From: CBDUXT01 sp965371245
Lineage (GTDB): Bacteria > Planctomycetota > Phycisphaerae > UBA1845
DNA length: 64,000 bases
Direction of reading: 5' to 3'
NCBI GenBank assembly: GCA_965371245.1
Contig: CBDUXT010000012.1
Span: 22,499-86,498, forward strand
Part shown: one piece after another, positions 8,264 through 16,483 of the stretch
How positions within the stretch are numbered: position 1 is the stretch's first letter
How the letters are laid out: each line of letters begins with the position of its first letter
Position numbers and translations under genes: made by a program
The notes under the pieces: model-generated
Told to the model about the DNA's origin: nothing
Databases searched by the model: none
The model's input: the letters and a program-made list of their open reading frames with translations, nothing else

Positions 8264-10531
8264 ATGTTGATGATCGTACCGACTTTCAACAGGCCTTGTT
8301 TCGCCCGGGTCATGGCTGGTTGCGCCCTTCTGGTGGCGATGGCCATGGTGGCTGCCCCGGCTAGTGCCCAAACACCAACGCCGCCTCGCGGCAACACCGG
8401 GTCCCGGCCGACCGTCGAGAACCTCTACAAAGACTTCATCCACTACGCCAAGCTGGGTCGATTCAACGTCGCCGACGCCCGTGCGAAGGCCTTGCTGGCA
8501 CATCCGGAACTCGACGCTGTCAGGGTTTTGCGGGTGTCGGAGGAGGATCCTACGGGGCGGCAAACCCTCATCAGACTTATCGCAGCTTCGACGATTCCCG
8601 AGAGCGCCGCCCGAGTGCTAGCCCTGCTCCGCGAGGGCCAGAATGAGGAACGCAAATCGGGCGCGCGGATCTTGACGAACATCGAACTGCTCGGCGGCGA
8701 TCCGGCACAGGAGCGCTATGCCAGATCCAACCTCGCCCAATCGGGTGAGTACGCCATCCCGCTCATGCTCGAAGCCTTGCTCGACCCATCGCGCGAAGCC
8801 CTTTGGCCGCGGATCATCTCGGCACTTCGCGCGATCGGGAAGTCGGCCGTCAACCCGCTCATCGCCGCCCTCGCGGTCAACACAACCAACGTCCGGCTCA
8901 ACATCATCCGTGCGTTGGGTGAGATCGGATACCCGCAGGCCATCCCCTATCTTCGCAAGATCATCGGTGATGACTTGTCTCCCCAGAACGTCAAGGAAGC
9001 CTCGGCCCTGGCCATAGAGCGGATCGAAGACATCACCGGGCGACCGTATCCCGGCTCGGCCTACGGGGCCTTCTATGACCTCGGCCTACAGTTCTACAAC
9101 CAGCACGACGCCGTACGGGCGGACCCTCGCCTGGCTGAGGCCAACGTCTGGTATTGGGACACCGGTCAACAACTGCTGATCCGCAAGGTTGTTCCGGAGC
9201 CTATCTTCGGTCAGGTGATGGCCATGCGGTGCGCCAACGAGGCGCTGCTCCTTCGGCCCGAGTTTAGCGAGGCGCAGGCGCTGTGGATTGGCGCAAACAT
9301 CCGCCGAGAGAGTCGCCTCGGGTTCAACGTCGAAAGCGACGATCCCGAAGAAACGGGTGAGCTCGATAGCACGCGCCCGGACGTCTTTTTGCGCGCCTTG
9401 GCGATTAGCCAGGCGGCGGGACCTCACACCGCCCATCGCGTTCTCGACCGAGCGGTGCGCGATCAGGATTCGGACGTCGCCCTCGGTGCGATCGCCGCCC
9501 TGCATGCTACCGCTGGCGAAGCGTCGCTTATCGGCACGCAGGATCTCAGGCAGCCGCTCGTGGCCGCGCTTCAGTTCCCCGATCTGGTCGTGCGCATCCG
9601 GGCCGCGCTCGCCCTTGGGGCCGCGCTGCCCAAGTCGCAGTTCGCCGGTTCTCAACTGGTCATTCCCGGCCTGGCGGTCGCGTTGACACAGCATGGCCGA
9701 GAGCAGGTGCTCGTGGTCGATCCGAATCAAGGCAACATGAACCGCGTCGTCGGCGCCCTGCGTAACGACGACCGGGACGCCATCGGTGAAACGAATTACT
9801 TCGCGGCCATGGAGCGTGGCCGGAGCGAGTTTCAGACGGTTAGCGGCGTGTTCATCTCGACGGATGCGTCCGATCCCAGCTTGGGTGACGCCCTCAACCG
9901 GTTTCGGGGTGAGTCCATCTACGCCAAGACGCCCGTTGTGGTGTTGACCGGGCCGGGGCAGTCGGGTTTGGCGTCCGACCTGGCGCTAAATGATCCCTAT
10001 GTGGAAGCCGTGCCCGCGTCGGCAACCGACGCGCAGCTCGCCGCCGCCCTCGACCGCGTACGCGACCGGACGGGCGAGATTCGACTGGACGCCGACATGG
10101 CGCTTTCCATGGCCCTTCAGGCCGCGGAGACCTTGCGCCGAATTGTCCTGGACGGGCAGACCCCTTATGACGCGGGTGACGCCGAGCCGGCACTGATTGC
10201 GTCCCTGTCCTCTCCGAACGAGCAACTACAGATCGTAGCGGCCTCAGTCCTGGCGCTGTTGCCCACGGTCACGGCCCAGCGGGCGATCGCTTACGTCGCC
10301 TTGGATAACGGCAACGACAAATCGCTGCGTGTGGCCGCGTTCGACTCGCTCGCCGAATCCGCCAAGAACAACGCGAACCTGCTCGAGAACTCGCAGATCA
10401 GTCGGTTGCGTGACATCGTACACCGTGACCCGGACCTGGGGATCCGCAGCGGGGCGACAAAGGCCTTCGGCGCGCTGAACCTCCAGACCGACGACGCCAG
10501 CGCCATCATCCGCAGCTACTACGGCGGATGA
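8264..10531 (+). CDS. Secreted HEAT-repeat protein with an embedded receiver-like domain
   Basis: The ATG at 8264 follows GGGAGAAC at normal spacing; a TTG one codon earlier is the longest start. The protein has 755 residues. Residues 1-36 form a signal peptide ending APASA-QTP. Residues about 50-280 and 600-750 are alpha-helical HEAT-type repeats (for example IISALRAIGKSAVNPLIAAL and IIRALGEIGYPQAIPYL). Between them, about 480-600, lies a segment with receiver-like pattern: VLVVDPN, then GVFISTDASD, then PVVVLTG. It lacks the conserved lysine and the paired N-terminal acidic residues. A phospho-relay is unlikely outside the cytoplasm, so this is probably a protein-binding pseudo-receiver. 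Function is unknown; a scaffold role in the periplasm is inferred. Confidence 0.75.
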   Translation: MLMIVPTFNRPCFARVMAGCALLVAMAMVAAPASAQTPTPPRGNTGSRPTVENLYKDFIHYAKLGRFNVADARAKALLAHPELDAVRVLRVSEEDPTGRQTLIRLIAASTIPESAARVLALLREGQNEERKSGARILTNIELLGGDPAQERYARSNLAQSGEYAIPLMLEALLDPSREALWPRIISALRAIGKSAVNPLIAALAVNTTNVRLNIIRALGEIGYPQAIPYLRKIIGDDLSPQNVKEASALAIERIEDITGRPYPGSAYGAFYDLGLQFYNQHDAVRADPRLAEANVWYWDTGQQLLIRKVVPEPIFGQVMAMRCANEALLLRPEFSEAQALWIGANIRRESRLGFNVESDDPEETGELDSTRPDVFLRALAISQAAGPHTAHRVLDRAVRDQDSDVALGAIAALHATAGEASLIGTQDLRQPLVAALQFPDLVVRIRAALALGAALPKSQFAGSQLVIPGLAVALTQHGREQVLVVDPNQGNMNRVVGALRNDDRDAIGETNYFAAMERGRSEFQTVSGVFISTDASDPSLGDALNRFRGESIYAKTPVVVLTGPGQSGLASDLALNDPYVEAVPASATDAQLAAALDRVRDRTGEIRLDADMALSMALQAAETLRRIVLDGQTPYDAGDAEPALIASLSSPNEQLQIVAASVLALLPTVTAQRAIAYVALDNGNDKSLRVAAFDSLAESAKNNANLLENSQISRLRDIVHRDPDLGIRSGATKAFGALNLQTDDASAIIRSYYGG

Positions 10532-10628
10532 CCCCCGGTTGACCTGCGCGTTCAGGGAAGCCGTGCGCGCGGCGCGGCACTCACCAAGGCGCGACTCTGT
10601 CGGAGTCTTGCCTCGGTAGCGCTGCTGT

Positions 10629-11087
10629 CTACGTTGGCGATCCCTGGGGCGCGGCGATCCTGGGTTGAGCTGTTTCGTGCAGGGTTCCCACCGTACCTTC
10701 CTTGTGCGGTGGCTTCTCAGCGTCAGCGACGGTCCGCTGACGCAGTAGCATCACCGTCCAAAACGCCCAAATGCCGACCAGAAGCCACCGGATCGCAGGA
10801 ATCGGGGAAAAATACGTGCTGATTCCCATGACGACGGTGAACGAGATGCCGATGCGCAGCTTCTGGGTGATCGTCAGCCCGCTCTTGTTGCGCCACGCAT
10901 GAAGGTAGGGGCCGAGGTGTTTTTGGTTCAGCAGCCAGTCGTGCCAGCGCCGGCTGCTCTTGGCGAAGAGGTAGGCGGCCAGCAGCAAAAACGGCGTCGT
11001 GGGCAAAAGAGGTAACACGATGCCGGCCGTGCCCAGGCCGACCATGATCACACCCAACACCACGCGACACGCCTTGAGAACGTCCAT
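10629..11087 (-). CDS. DUF454 (YbaN-like) inner membrane protein
   Basis: This 152-residue membrane protein matches the YbaN/DUF454 pattern: LGTAGIVLPLLPTTPFLLLAAYLFAKSSRRWHDWLL, then GPYLHAWRNKSG and a helix pair around residues 75-115. Three or four transmembrane helices are expected, with a polar C-terminal tail (residues 120-152) longer than in E. coli YbaN. The ATG at 11087 is preceded on the coding strand by AAGGACGAG. The biochemical role of the family is not established. It lies alone between the HEAT gene (convergent) and a large secreted-protein gene on the same strand. Confidence 0.85.
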   Translation of the reverse strand: MDVLKACRVVLGVIMVGLGTAGIVLPLLPTTPFLLLAAYLFAKSSRRWHDWLLNQKHLGPYLHAWRNKSGLTITQKLRIGISFTVVMGISTYFSPIPAIRWLLVGIWAFWTVMLLRQRTVADAEKPPHKEGTVGTLHETAQPRIAAPQGSPT

Positions 11088-11188
11088 AATTGACTCGTCC
11101 TTCCAGACGACCGAGGCATCGCGGTAACGACGAACCAGCGGCTGGGAGTGATTGATGGCTCGACGCCGCCGCCGAATCTCGCCCGGTC

Positions 11189-13000
11189 CTACCGTCCGGC
11201 GACCGGCGCTCCGACCGGCGCTTGCGTCTGCGCCATCATGGAGAACATCGCGATGTTCTTGAAGGCGACGAGCAGCTCGGTCGGAATGAAGACGTCGCCG
11301 CGGACCCAGCTCTCCCCGCCGGACGACGACAGACCGATCGGGGCGTCGGGCAAGGTGAACGGGATCGGTGCGGCATTCCCGTCCATGGCGGACGTGATTC
11401 CCTTGACGAGCCTAAGGCACTGATCCGGCGCGAAATACGCCACCAGGGTCCGGTTGCCTGGCAAATGCGAGGCCGTCTTCTGCACGCTTGGTCTCGTTTC
11501 GGGTCCGGGCTTGTTGGCGATCGCTCCGGCCAGTCGCCGGGCCATGTAGTCCTGGCCGCCGCCGATGGTCATGACAACGGTCTGTCCGTCGGCAATGGCC
11601 GTCCGTATCACGAGGTTGTCTTCGCCGAGGAGGGCGCGAATCTTGGCGACATGACTAGGATTGGAAGCGTCAACCTTTGGCAAAGCGACGGTGAGGCGAT
11701 CCACTTTGACGCCGCCGATCGTCTCGGCGTTCTTGGTGTAGACCAGCCCCGAGAGGAAGTCTTGCATCCCCTTGCGTTCCTTCTTCGACAAGCCTTTGGC
11801 GCCGGTCAAGGTCGAGCCCGCGACCGTGCGAACTTGCGTGAACAGGTCGCGGAACGTCGTGAGCCACAACCTGCTGTCGGTCGTGTCACCGACAATGCCC
11901 ATGGCCACCAGCCCCGCGTGTCCGCCGGGAAGGACGGTGACCGTCCCGCGTACGCCGGTGCTGATGCTCGATAGGTGCTCCACGGCCGTCCGAATCTGTG
12001 TTCGCTGCTGAGGATCGATCTTGATGGCTTCTTCGAGGAGATCGAAGGCATCGTCCAACCCTGCGGAAACCTCTCGTGCCGCCGCGCTGTCATACATCTT
12101 GCCATAGGAGAACATCCAGTTCTCTTCCGGCAAACCCCTGAGCAAAGGGGCCGCCGTGTTCCTGATCCGTGCCAACCGCCGGGCGAAGTCCGTGGCGGGG
12201 CGGGCGCTGGCGGCAAACCGCAGCCCCAGCCCGGGCTTATCGAGTGCGAATCCGATAGCCAGAGACTTCCCTCCCTCGATCAGTTGGTCGAGCTGCTTCT
12301 TGCCGCGTCGGATATTGAGAAGGTCCGTGGGGCTGACCGTACCGCTACCGGCTGTCCCCTCAACCATTGCCGCCAGCATGGCGATCTGCGGCTTGGCCAG
12401 TTCGGCGATTCGTTCGACGTCCAGCCACAGAAGAAGGTCGAGCCCAACCAGCGCGCCGGCCTCTCCGGGTACCAGGCGCTGGGCAAGACTGCCGCGACTG
12501 CCCACGACGGCCCGAACGACATCGGGCGTCTGGCCGAGGATCACGTACCCACGCGCCGTACCGGCAAACAGGGGTTTGCCCATCACGTTGACTGGCTGGA
12601 CCGGATCGAACCCCGATGCGCCCAACGCGGCCAGCATCGCGCCTGGATTTTTCGCGGGAACCATCAGGGCGATACGCTGGGGCAGCTCGAACAGTGTGGT
12701 CGCGGGCATCAGCACAACGGCCAAGGATCGATTCGCGTCAATGTCCGGAAACATCGGGAGGAACTGCTTCATCGCTCCCACCAGCGAGCCCATGGGCGGG
12801 ACGAGGAAGGGCTGCAAGCCCAGGTCCGCCGCGGTCTGTTGGAGCGCCCCATCGAGCGAGGCGAGATTCCCAACACCGAGCACGCCGATCGCCTCGGTAG
12901 GAACACTGGAGAACAGTGGGTTCGTCTTCTGCACGGCCTTTGCCGGTGACGAAGCCAAGACACCAACCGAAACGAGAAGCGCACAAAGCTTATAGGACAT
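11189..13000 (-). CDS. Large secreted protein of unknown function
   Basis: This 603-residue protein begins with a clear signal peptide (CALLVSVGVLASSPAKA) and a GGAGAA ribosome site before the ATG at 13000. The mature part has mixed alpha/beta composition. Segments such as VPTEAIGVLGVGNLASLDGAL, NRSLAVVLMPATTLFELPQ and GYVILGQTPDVVRAVV look like repeated beta-alpha units that assess a value per unit. Overall it resembles planctomycete secreted proteins that I know only as hypothetical families. No catalytic motif, membrane anchor or cysteine pair is visible. It is monocistronic, with DUF454 downstream on the same strand. Function cannot be assigned. Confidence 0.7.
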   Translation of the reverse strand: MSYKLCALLVSVGVLASSPAKAVQKTNPLFSSVPTEAIGVLGVGNLASLDGALQQTAADLGLQPFLVPPMGSLVGAMKQFLPMFPDIDANRSLAVVLMPATTLFELPQRIALMVPAKNPGAMLAALGASGFDPVQPVNVMGKPLFAGTARGYVILGQTPDVVRAVVGSRGSLAQRLVPGEAGALVGLDLLLWLDVERIAELAKPQIAMLAAMVEGTAGSGTVSPTDLLNIRRGKKQLDQLIEGGKSLAIGFALDKPGLGLRFAASARPATDFARRLARIRNTAAPLLRGLPEENWMFSYGKMYDSAAAREVSAGLDDAFDLLEEAIKIDPQQRTQIRTAVEHLSSISTGVRGTVTVLPGGHAGLVAMGIVGDTTDSRLWLTTFRDLFTQVRTVAGSTLTGAKGLSKKERKGMQDFLSGLVYTKNAETIGGVKVDRLTVALPKVDASNPSHVAKIRALLGEDNLVIRTAIADGQTVVMTIGGGQDYMARRLAGAIANKPGPETRPSVQKTASHLPGNRTLVAYFAPDQCLRLVKGITSAMDGNAAPIPFTLPDAPIGLSSSGGESWVRGDVFIPTELLVAFKNIAMFSMMAQTQAPVGAPVAGR

Positions 13001-13208
13001 TTGACTTCTCCAGTGCTACGTCCAACTCATGTTCCCGAATACCAAACGTCAGGCTTTGGCCCGCTCGCAGGGTCTATCGGCCGGGGCGATGCGCCTGTTG
13101 TGTTGAATTGCCCCGGGGTCCGCCCCGGTCTGGCACTGCGAGACAATGACTGGGATGGGTCTACATAACCCGAACCGCGCCCCGAGCCGCGCCCCCAGGT
13201 CGCGCCCC

Positions 13209-13235
13209 GAGCCGCGGGCTTCAGCCCGCGCGGAC
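13209..13235. repeat. REP-like hairpin
   Basis: GAGCCGCGGGCTTC-AGCCCGCGCGG forms a strong hairpin seen several times in the window (48899, 49029, 63289, 63355). The surrounding 13001-13351 gap otherwise holds only GC-rich palindromes such as CCCCGGGGTCCGCCCCGG, and no gene. Confidence 0.6.
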
Positions 13236-13351
13236 GTCGGGCCGTGTGCAACCTCGCGGCTAGTGGAGCCGCGGGATCCGTGAAATACAGCGTGAGGGAT
13301 TTGGACCCGCGCAAATATCGGCCGGAAGAGGCGGGCGGTGTCGCGACCCGC

Positions 13352-14000
13352 CTAGACCATCGCGTCCAGCCGGCGCGCAAGGTACGCCTCCGGATCGGGT
13401 CCGGCGGGGTTGTTCAGGATGGTCTCGAGCCATGCCTGCCGTTCGAAGGACATCACCACCATGTCCCAGACGCAGGCGATGGGTCCCGTCGGCATGCCGT
13501 ACTCAAGCCGTTCCGGCGCGCTCGGGGATGACACGTAGACGTGGTGATGCAACTCGTTTTCGTCCGCCCACCAATCGATGAAGACGAAGTTTGCCCCGCG
13601 GCCCTGATGAACGCCGAGAAAGCCGAGGCCATAGTGGCAATGCGCGGACGCCGTTAGCCCGAGCCGCTCCAGGGGGGTGCGTGACAGTTTTGGCGGGCCG
13701 TGCAAAGCCATCTTGACGGCGCCACGCCGTGTCAGAGCCGTGGGCGCAAGCCCACGGACACGATGCGAACAAGCACGGGCTTCTACGATATCAGACCGGT
13801 CACAGGGCTCGCGCCCTGTGCTCTGAAAACTGCCCGCCGATTCGGTCATGCACCCGTTCCAGGGCGACCTCCTTGGCGGCCGAGACGAGTTCGGCGGCCG
13901 GCTCCTCGACCGCGCAGGCAATGCCGTAGACCTTGATCCGCCAACCCGGCGGTTCCCAAAGGTGCAGGAACCGAATCCGCCGCGGGGGCGTAGGCCTCAC
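13352..14000 (-). pseudogene. Hypothetical gene disrupted by a family A element
   Basis: The reverse strand encodes an N-terminal part from a GTG at 14000 (RIRFLHLWEPPGWRIKVYG, continuing to EVALERV at about 13855). In another frame it encodes a C-terminal part from about 13676 down to a TAG at 13352 (PLERLGLTASAHCHYG, then VHQGRGANFVFIDWWADEN, ending YLARRLDAMV). The two parts look like one protein of about 155 residues interrupted by the 177-bp element at 13677-13853. The repeated LER(V/L) on each side reflects the target-site duplication. The intact protein resembles a hypothetical family I cannot name. Neither fragment is likely to be functional alone. Confidence 0.75.
13677..13853. mobile_element. 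Family A MITE-like element, copy 3, inserted in a gene
   Basis: This 177-bp element runs from gtgcgtgacagttttggcgg to gattcggtcatgcac. Its ends pair as imperfect inverted repeats (GTGCRTGAC-x-G...GGCGGGC). It is flanked by CCGCTCCAGGGGG (13664-13676) and CCGTTCCAGGGCG (13854-13866), an 11-of-13 direct repeat consistent with a target duplication. It has no coding capacity, and carries two internal palindromes (near 13736-13756 and 13801-13820). Confidence 0.88.
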
Positions 14001-14015
14001 TGAGTTCGATCGCGG

Positions 14016-14780
14016 TCACGGGGCGAAATCGTCGGTCTTCTTGAAGCCGACGGGAACGGCGGGCTTGAACGGTGTGCCCGTCAGTTTGGGATTCACTTCC
14101 AAATCGGTCAGCGTGAGGACGGATCGGCCGGCGGCGCCCTTTGGATCCTCCCGGCTCGGATACAAGTCGGCGACCCGTCGCGGCAGGTAGTCGCTCTTGC
14201 CGATATGCCATTCCTTCTCGTTCCCGTTCTTGGACTTGACGACAAGCTTGTGGCAGTCCACACCGCCGACCGATTCGGTGCCTTGAATCTCGGCGGACTC
14301 GGGCTCAAAGCCTGCGCCAAGCGGCTCCTTCGATCCGAACGACGTCATGATCAACTGCTCGAGGTCCGGGCCGTAAGTGCCCATGACCCCCGGGTCGAGA
14401 TCCACGTAAACCGTGCGTGCTTTCGGGTCGAGCAAGAAGAACGTGTTGCCGTCCGAGCCGGCGGTCAGTTCCAGCACCTCAGTGGAATCCTTCGGCGTGA
14501 GCTTGGTGACGCACAAGAAACTCTGGAGTTTCCATTTCGACCGCTTGCCGACAGTTACGGTGCCCTCGACGAGTGCCACGTTGAAAAACGGCGCCACCCA
14601 ACCCTGCGGCTCGAATCGAGCGCGGTACCGTGCCGTCTGGACGCGCGTCATGGCCTCGGCGCTCTTTCGCAGAAGCTCAAGCCCCTCCGACGACCGATCC
14701 GCCTGTCCCAGCGCCCGATGTACCGGGCCTATTGGTATCAACAGGGCGAACAGCGCGGCCACGTGTTCCCGTCGAATCAT
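14016..14780 (-). CDS. Secreted LolA-like / DUF2092-type protein, paralog 1
   Basis: The ATG at 14780 has an AGAGAGGA ribosome site and begins a signal peptide (MIRREHVAALFALLIPIGPVHRALG), so it is preferred over an upstream ATG at 14837. The mature protein of about 230 residues has the antiparallel-sheet pattern of the LolA/LppX/YucF-like group: ELLRKSAEAMTRVQTARYRA, ELTAGSDGNTFFLLDP, GGVDCHKLVVKS, DYLPRRVADLYPS. It ends KTDDFAP. It is clearly paralogous to the product of 49277-50026, sharing ELTAGS-G---FL-DP, GG--CHKLV, LPRR and the KTDDF C-terminus. The likely role is periplasmic binding of lipid or a lipoprotein. Function remains unproven. Confidence 0.75.
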   Translation of the reverse strand: MIRREHVAALFALLIPIGPVHRALGQADRSSEGLELLRKSAEAMTRVQTARYRARFEPQGWVAPFFNVALVEGTVTVGKRSKWKLQSFLCVTKLTPKDSTEVLELTAGSDGNTFFLLDPKARTVYVDLDPGVMGTYGPDLEQLIMTSFGSKEPLGAGFEPESAEIQGTESVGGVDCHKLVVKSKNGNEKEWHIGKSDYLPRRVADLYPSREDPKGAAGRSVLTLTDLEVNPKLTGTPFKPAVPVGFKKTDDFAP

Positions 14781-14923
14781 GACTTGGTCCTCTCTCTGCA
14801 AAGACGAAGGCGGCTCCGGTTGCTTGGCGAGTCGCAAAACTCATTGCGCCCCGGGCCGCGCGAATCAAACGTTGGGCGACCGGTTCGCTGCGGTCCCTAC
14901 GGCATCGACTTGCCGTCGCAGCC

Positions 14924-14952
14924 ATGATACGACGTCGTTTCCGGGCGCACAA
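14924..14952 (-). promoter_or_regulatory. Sigma-70-type promoter for LolA-like paralog 1
   Basis: On the reverse strand TTGTGC (14952-14947), a 17-bp spacer and TATCAT (14929-14924) precede the gene start at 14780, implying a leader of about 135 nt. Confidence 0.5.
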
Positions 14953-14999
14953 CGCTGTATGCGCAAGGCCAGACGCTGGGCCGGGAGATTCTCGTGCTC

Positions 15000-15944
15000 C
15001 TACGGATAGATCAGCGAATCGGTTGAGGAAAAAAGGCCGGGGCCGAACGCGTCCTGACCCGGATATGGGAACTCTGCCACCGTCGCGAAATGGGGCGACT
15101 CGCCGTGGATACGGTTGAAGCCCGTTTCGTTCCAGTCGCTTGTCATCAACGTATAAATGTTGTCACCGTGAACCCCTACCGCAGCCGTGTACTCAAACGC
15201 CACGCGCCCGTCAACGAACAAAACGTTCTGTCCTTGGCCGTGGTGGTTGGGGGAGTTAAACCGGTGCCAACGTCCCAACGGATCGTCGTGGCTCAATGGA
15301 TTCCGACTTCCGGTCGAAAACGTCGGTTCAAAGTTGTTGAGGTAGTATGGACCCTTGTCCGCGGCCAAAGCCTTGCGGTTGTCCCCGCCTTCGCGCGGCC
15401 GGGTCTCACGCGCGCCGAATGGAACCTGATATCCGTAACTGATGTTGTGGTATCCCTCGAAGTCGTAGTACGACTCTTGGATCAGCGTCGAATCGGCTAC
15501 GTCCCGGCTCGACGGACAGATGAATTGGTCAACCCGGATGTCGCCCGATCGTACCAGCAGCCAGAATGCGCGTGTGACCGAAACTTCGGTACTGCCACCG
15601 TTGAGATCGAACGGACTCTCGGACGTGCTTTCGTTTTCGCGATCGTAGCCGACCTCTCCGGGGTTGGTTGGATGCTGACTGATATGGCTTCCCGCGAGGT
15701 AGTCGATGCCCTCGTTATCGATCGCTTGGCGCCGAAACGGTGGAATCATCCAGACCTCGTGATTATCGTTGGCGTAGATTCTTGCAGACAGTCCGATAGC
15801 CCGGAGATTGCTCGCACACACTTGCCGCTTGTTCAACGTTTGTGGGTGCGCGAGCGTGGGAATCGCGACAACAATCAGAACCGCCGCGATCACTCCAACC
15901 GCAACCAGATCCCACAATCCGAATCCTCGACGTTGGACGTTCAT
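15000..15944 (-). CDS. Prepilin-like (DUF1559-type) secreted protein
   Basis: The ATG at 15944 is preceded by GAAGAAGGGGGA and gives 314 residues; an upstream in-frame ATG at 16049 adds a non-family extension. The N-terminus is pseudopilin-like: RRGFGLWDL followed by a hydrophobic helix (VAVGVIAAVLIVVAIP). The usual Glu+5 after the G/F cleavage site is Asp here. The body contains CASNLRAIGLSARIYANDN and, near the C-terminus, HHGQGQNVLFVDGRV, the H-x9-DG motif typical of the large planctomycete family. It is probably exported and assembled by a type II secretion/type IV pilus-like system. The role is unknown. A candidate -10 (TAGAAT on the reverse strand, 16020-16015) lies upstream. Confidence 0.85.
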   Translation of the reverse strand: MNVQRRGFGLWDLVAVGVIAAVLIVVAIPTLAHPQTLNKRQVCASNLRAIGLSARIYANDNHEVWMIPPFRRQAIDNEGIDYLAGSHISQHPTNPGEVGYDRENESTSESPFDLNGGSTEVSVTRAFWLLVRSGDIRVDQFICPSSRDVADSTLIQESYYDFEGYHNISYGYQVPFGARETRPREGGDNRKALAADKGPYYLNNFEPTFSTGSRNPLSHDDPLGRWHRFNSPNHHGQGQNVLFVDGRVAFEYTAAVGVHGDNIYTLMTSDWNETGFNRIHGESPHFATVAEFPYPGQDAFGPGLFSSTDSLIYP

Positions 15945-16483
15945 GATTTCCCCCTTCTTCTTCGAATAGGTTGGCTTCGACGGAGTGCTCCCACTCGGAG
16001 CCTTCGCGGCAACGATTCTACCGAGTCCATCGGCCGGCTTCGAGTGCAACCCGTCATATTCCGGCGACCCTCGTGAACGACGAAGAATCCGAGCCGCGGT
16101 GAGAAGGTACGAACGCTGATCGCCCGAGCGCCTCCAAAGCGGCTTGTTGCCGGCCGAGACGAGTGCCGCTACGGGCTGTTCGACAGAGTTCTTCCGCGGG
16201 GCGAGAAGGACTTCGGAGCAGTAGGCTTGGCTTCGGCATAGGGATTGCTACCGGTTTCCGGTGTGCAAGAAGAGCCGGGGTTGTTTTCCTGAATCGTTTC
16301 CTGGAGGACATCGCGGCGCAACCGGGCGTCTGTCCGTTCCGGGGGTTGTTCAAGGCGTTGCCTTCGGGGTAAGCTCTGCCCCCTTCGATGCTCGGCGGCC
16401 GGCGGCGTGGACCGCTGTTCTTGGTGTCGGCCGAGCGGCAGGAATCCCGCGCGCGGATTCGGCCGTGCTATGAAGGCGATAAG
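15945..16483. other. Divergent intergenic region between pseudopilin and pntAA genes
   Basis: The 539-bp gap between divergent genes carries no convincing coding frame. The reverse-strand TAGAAT at 16015-16020 with TCGAAG 17 bp upstream is a weak promoter candidate for the pseudopilin gene. I see no repeat here. Confidence 0.4.
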
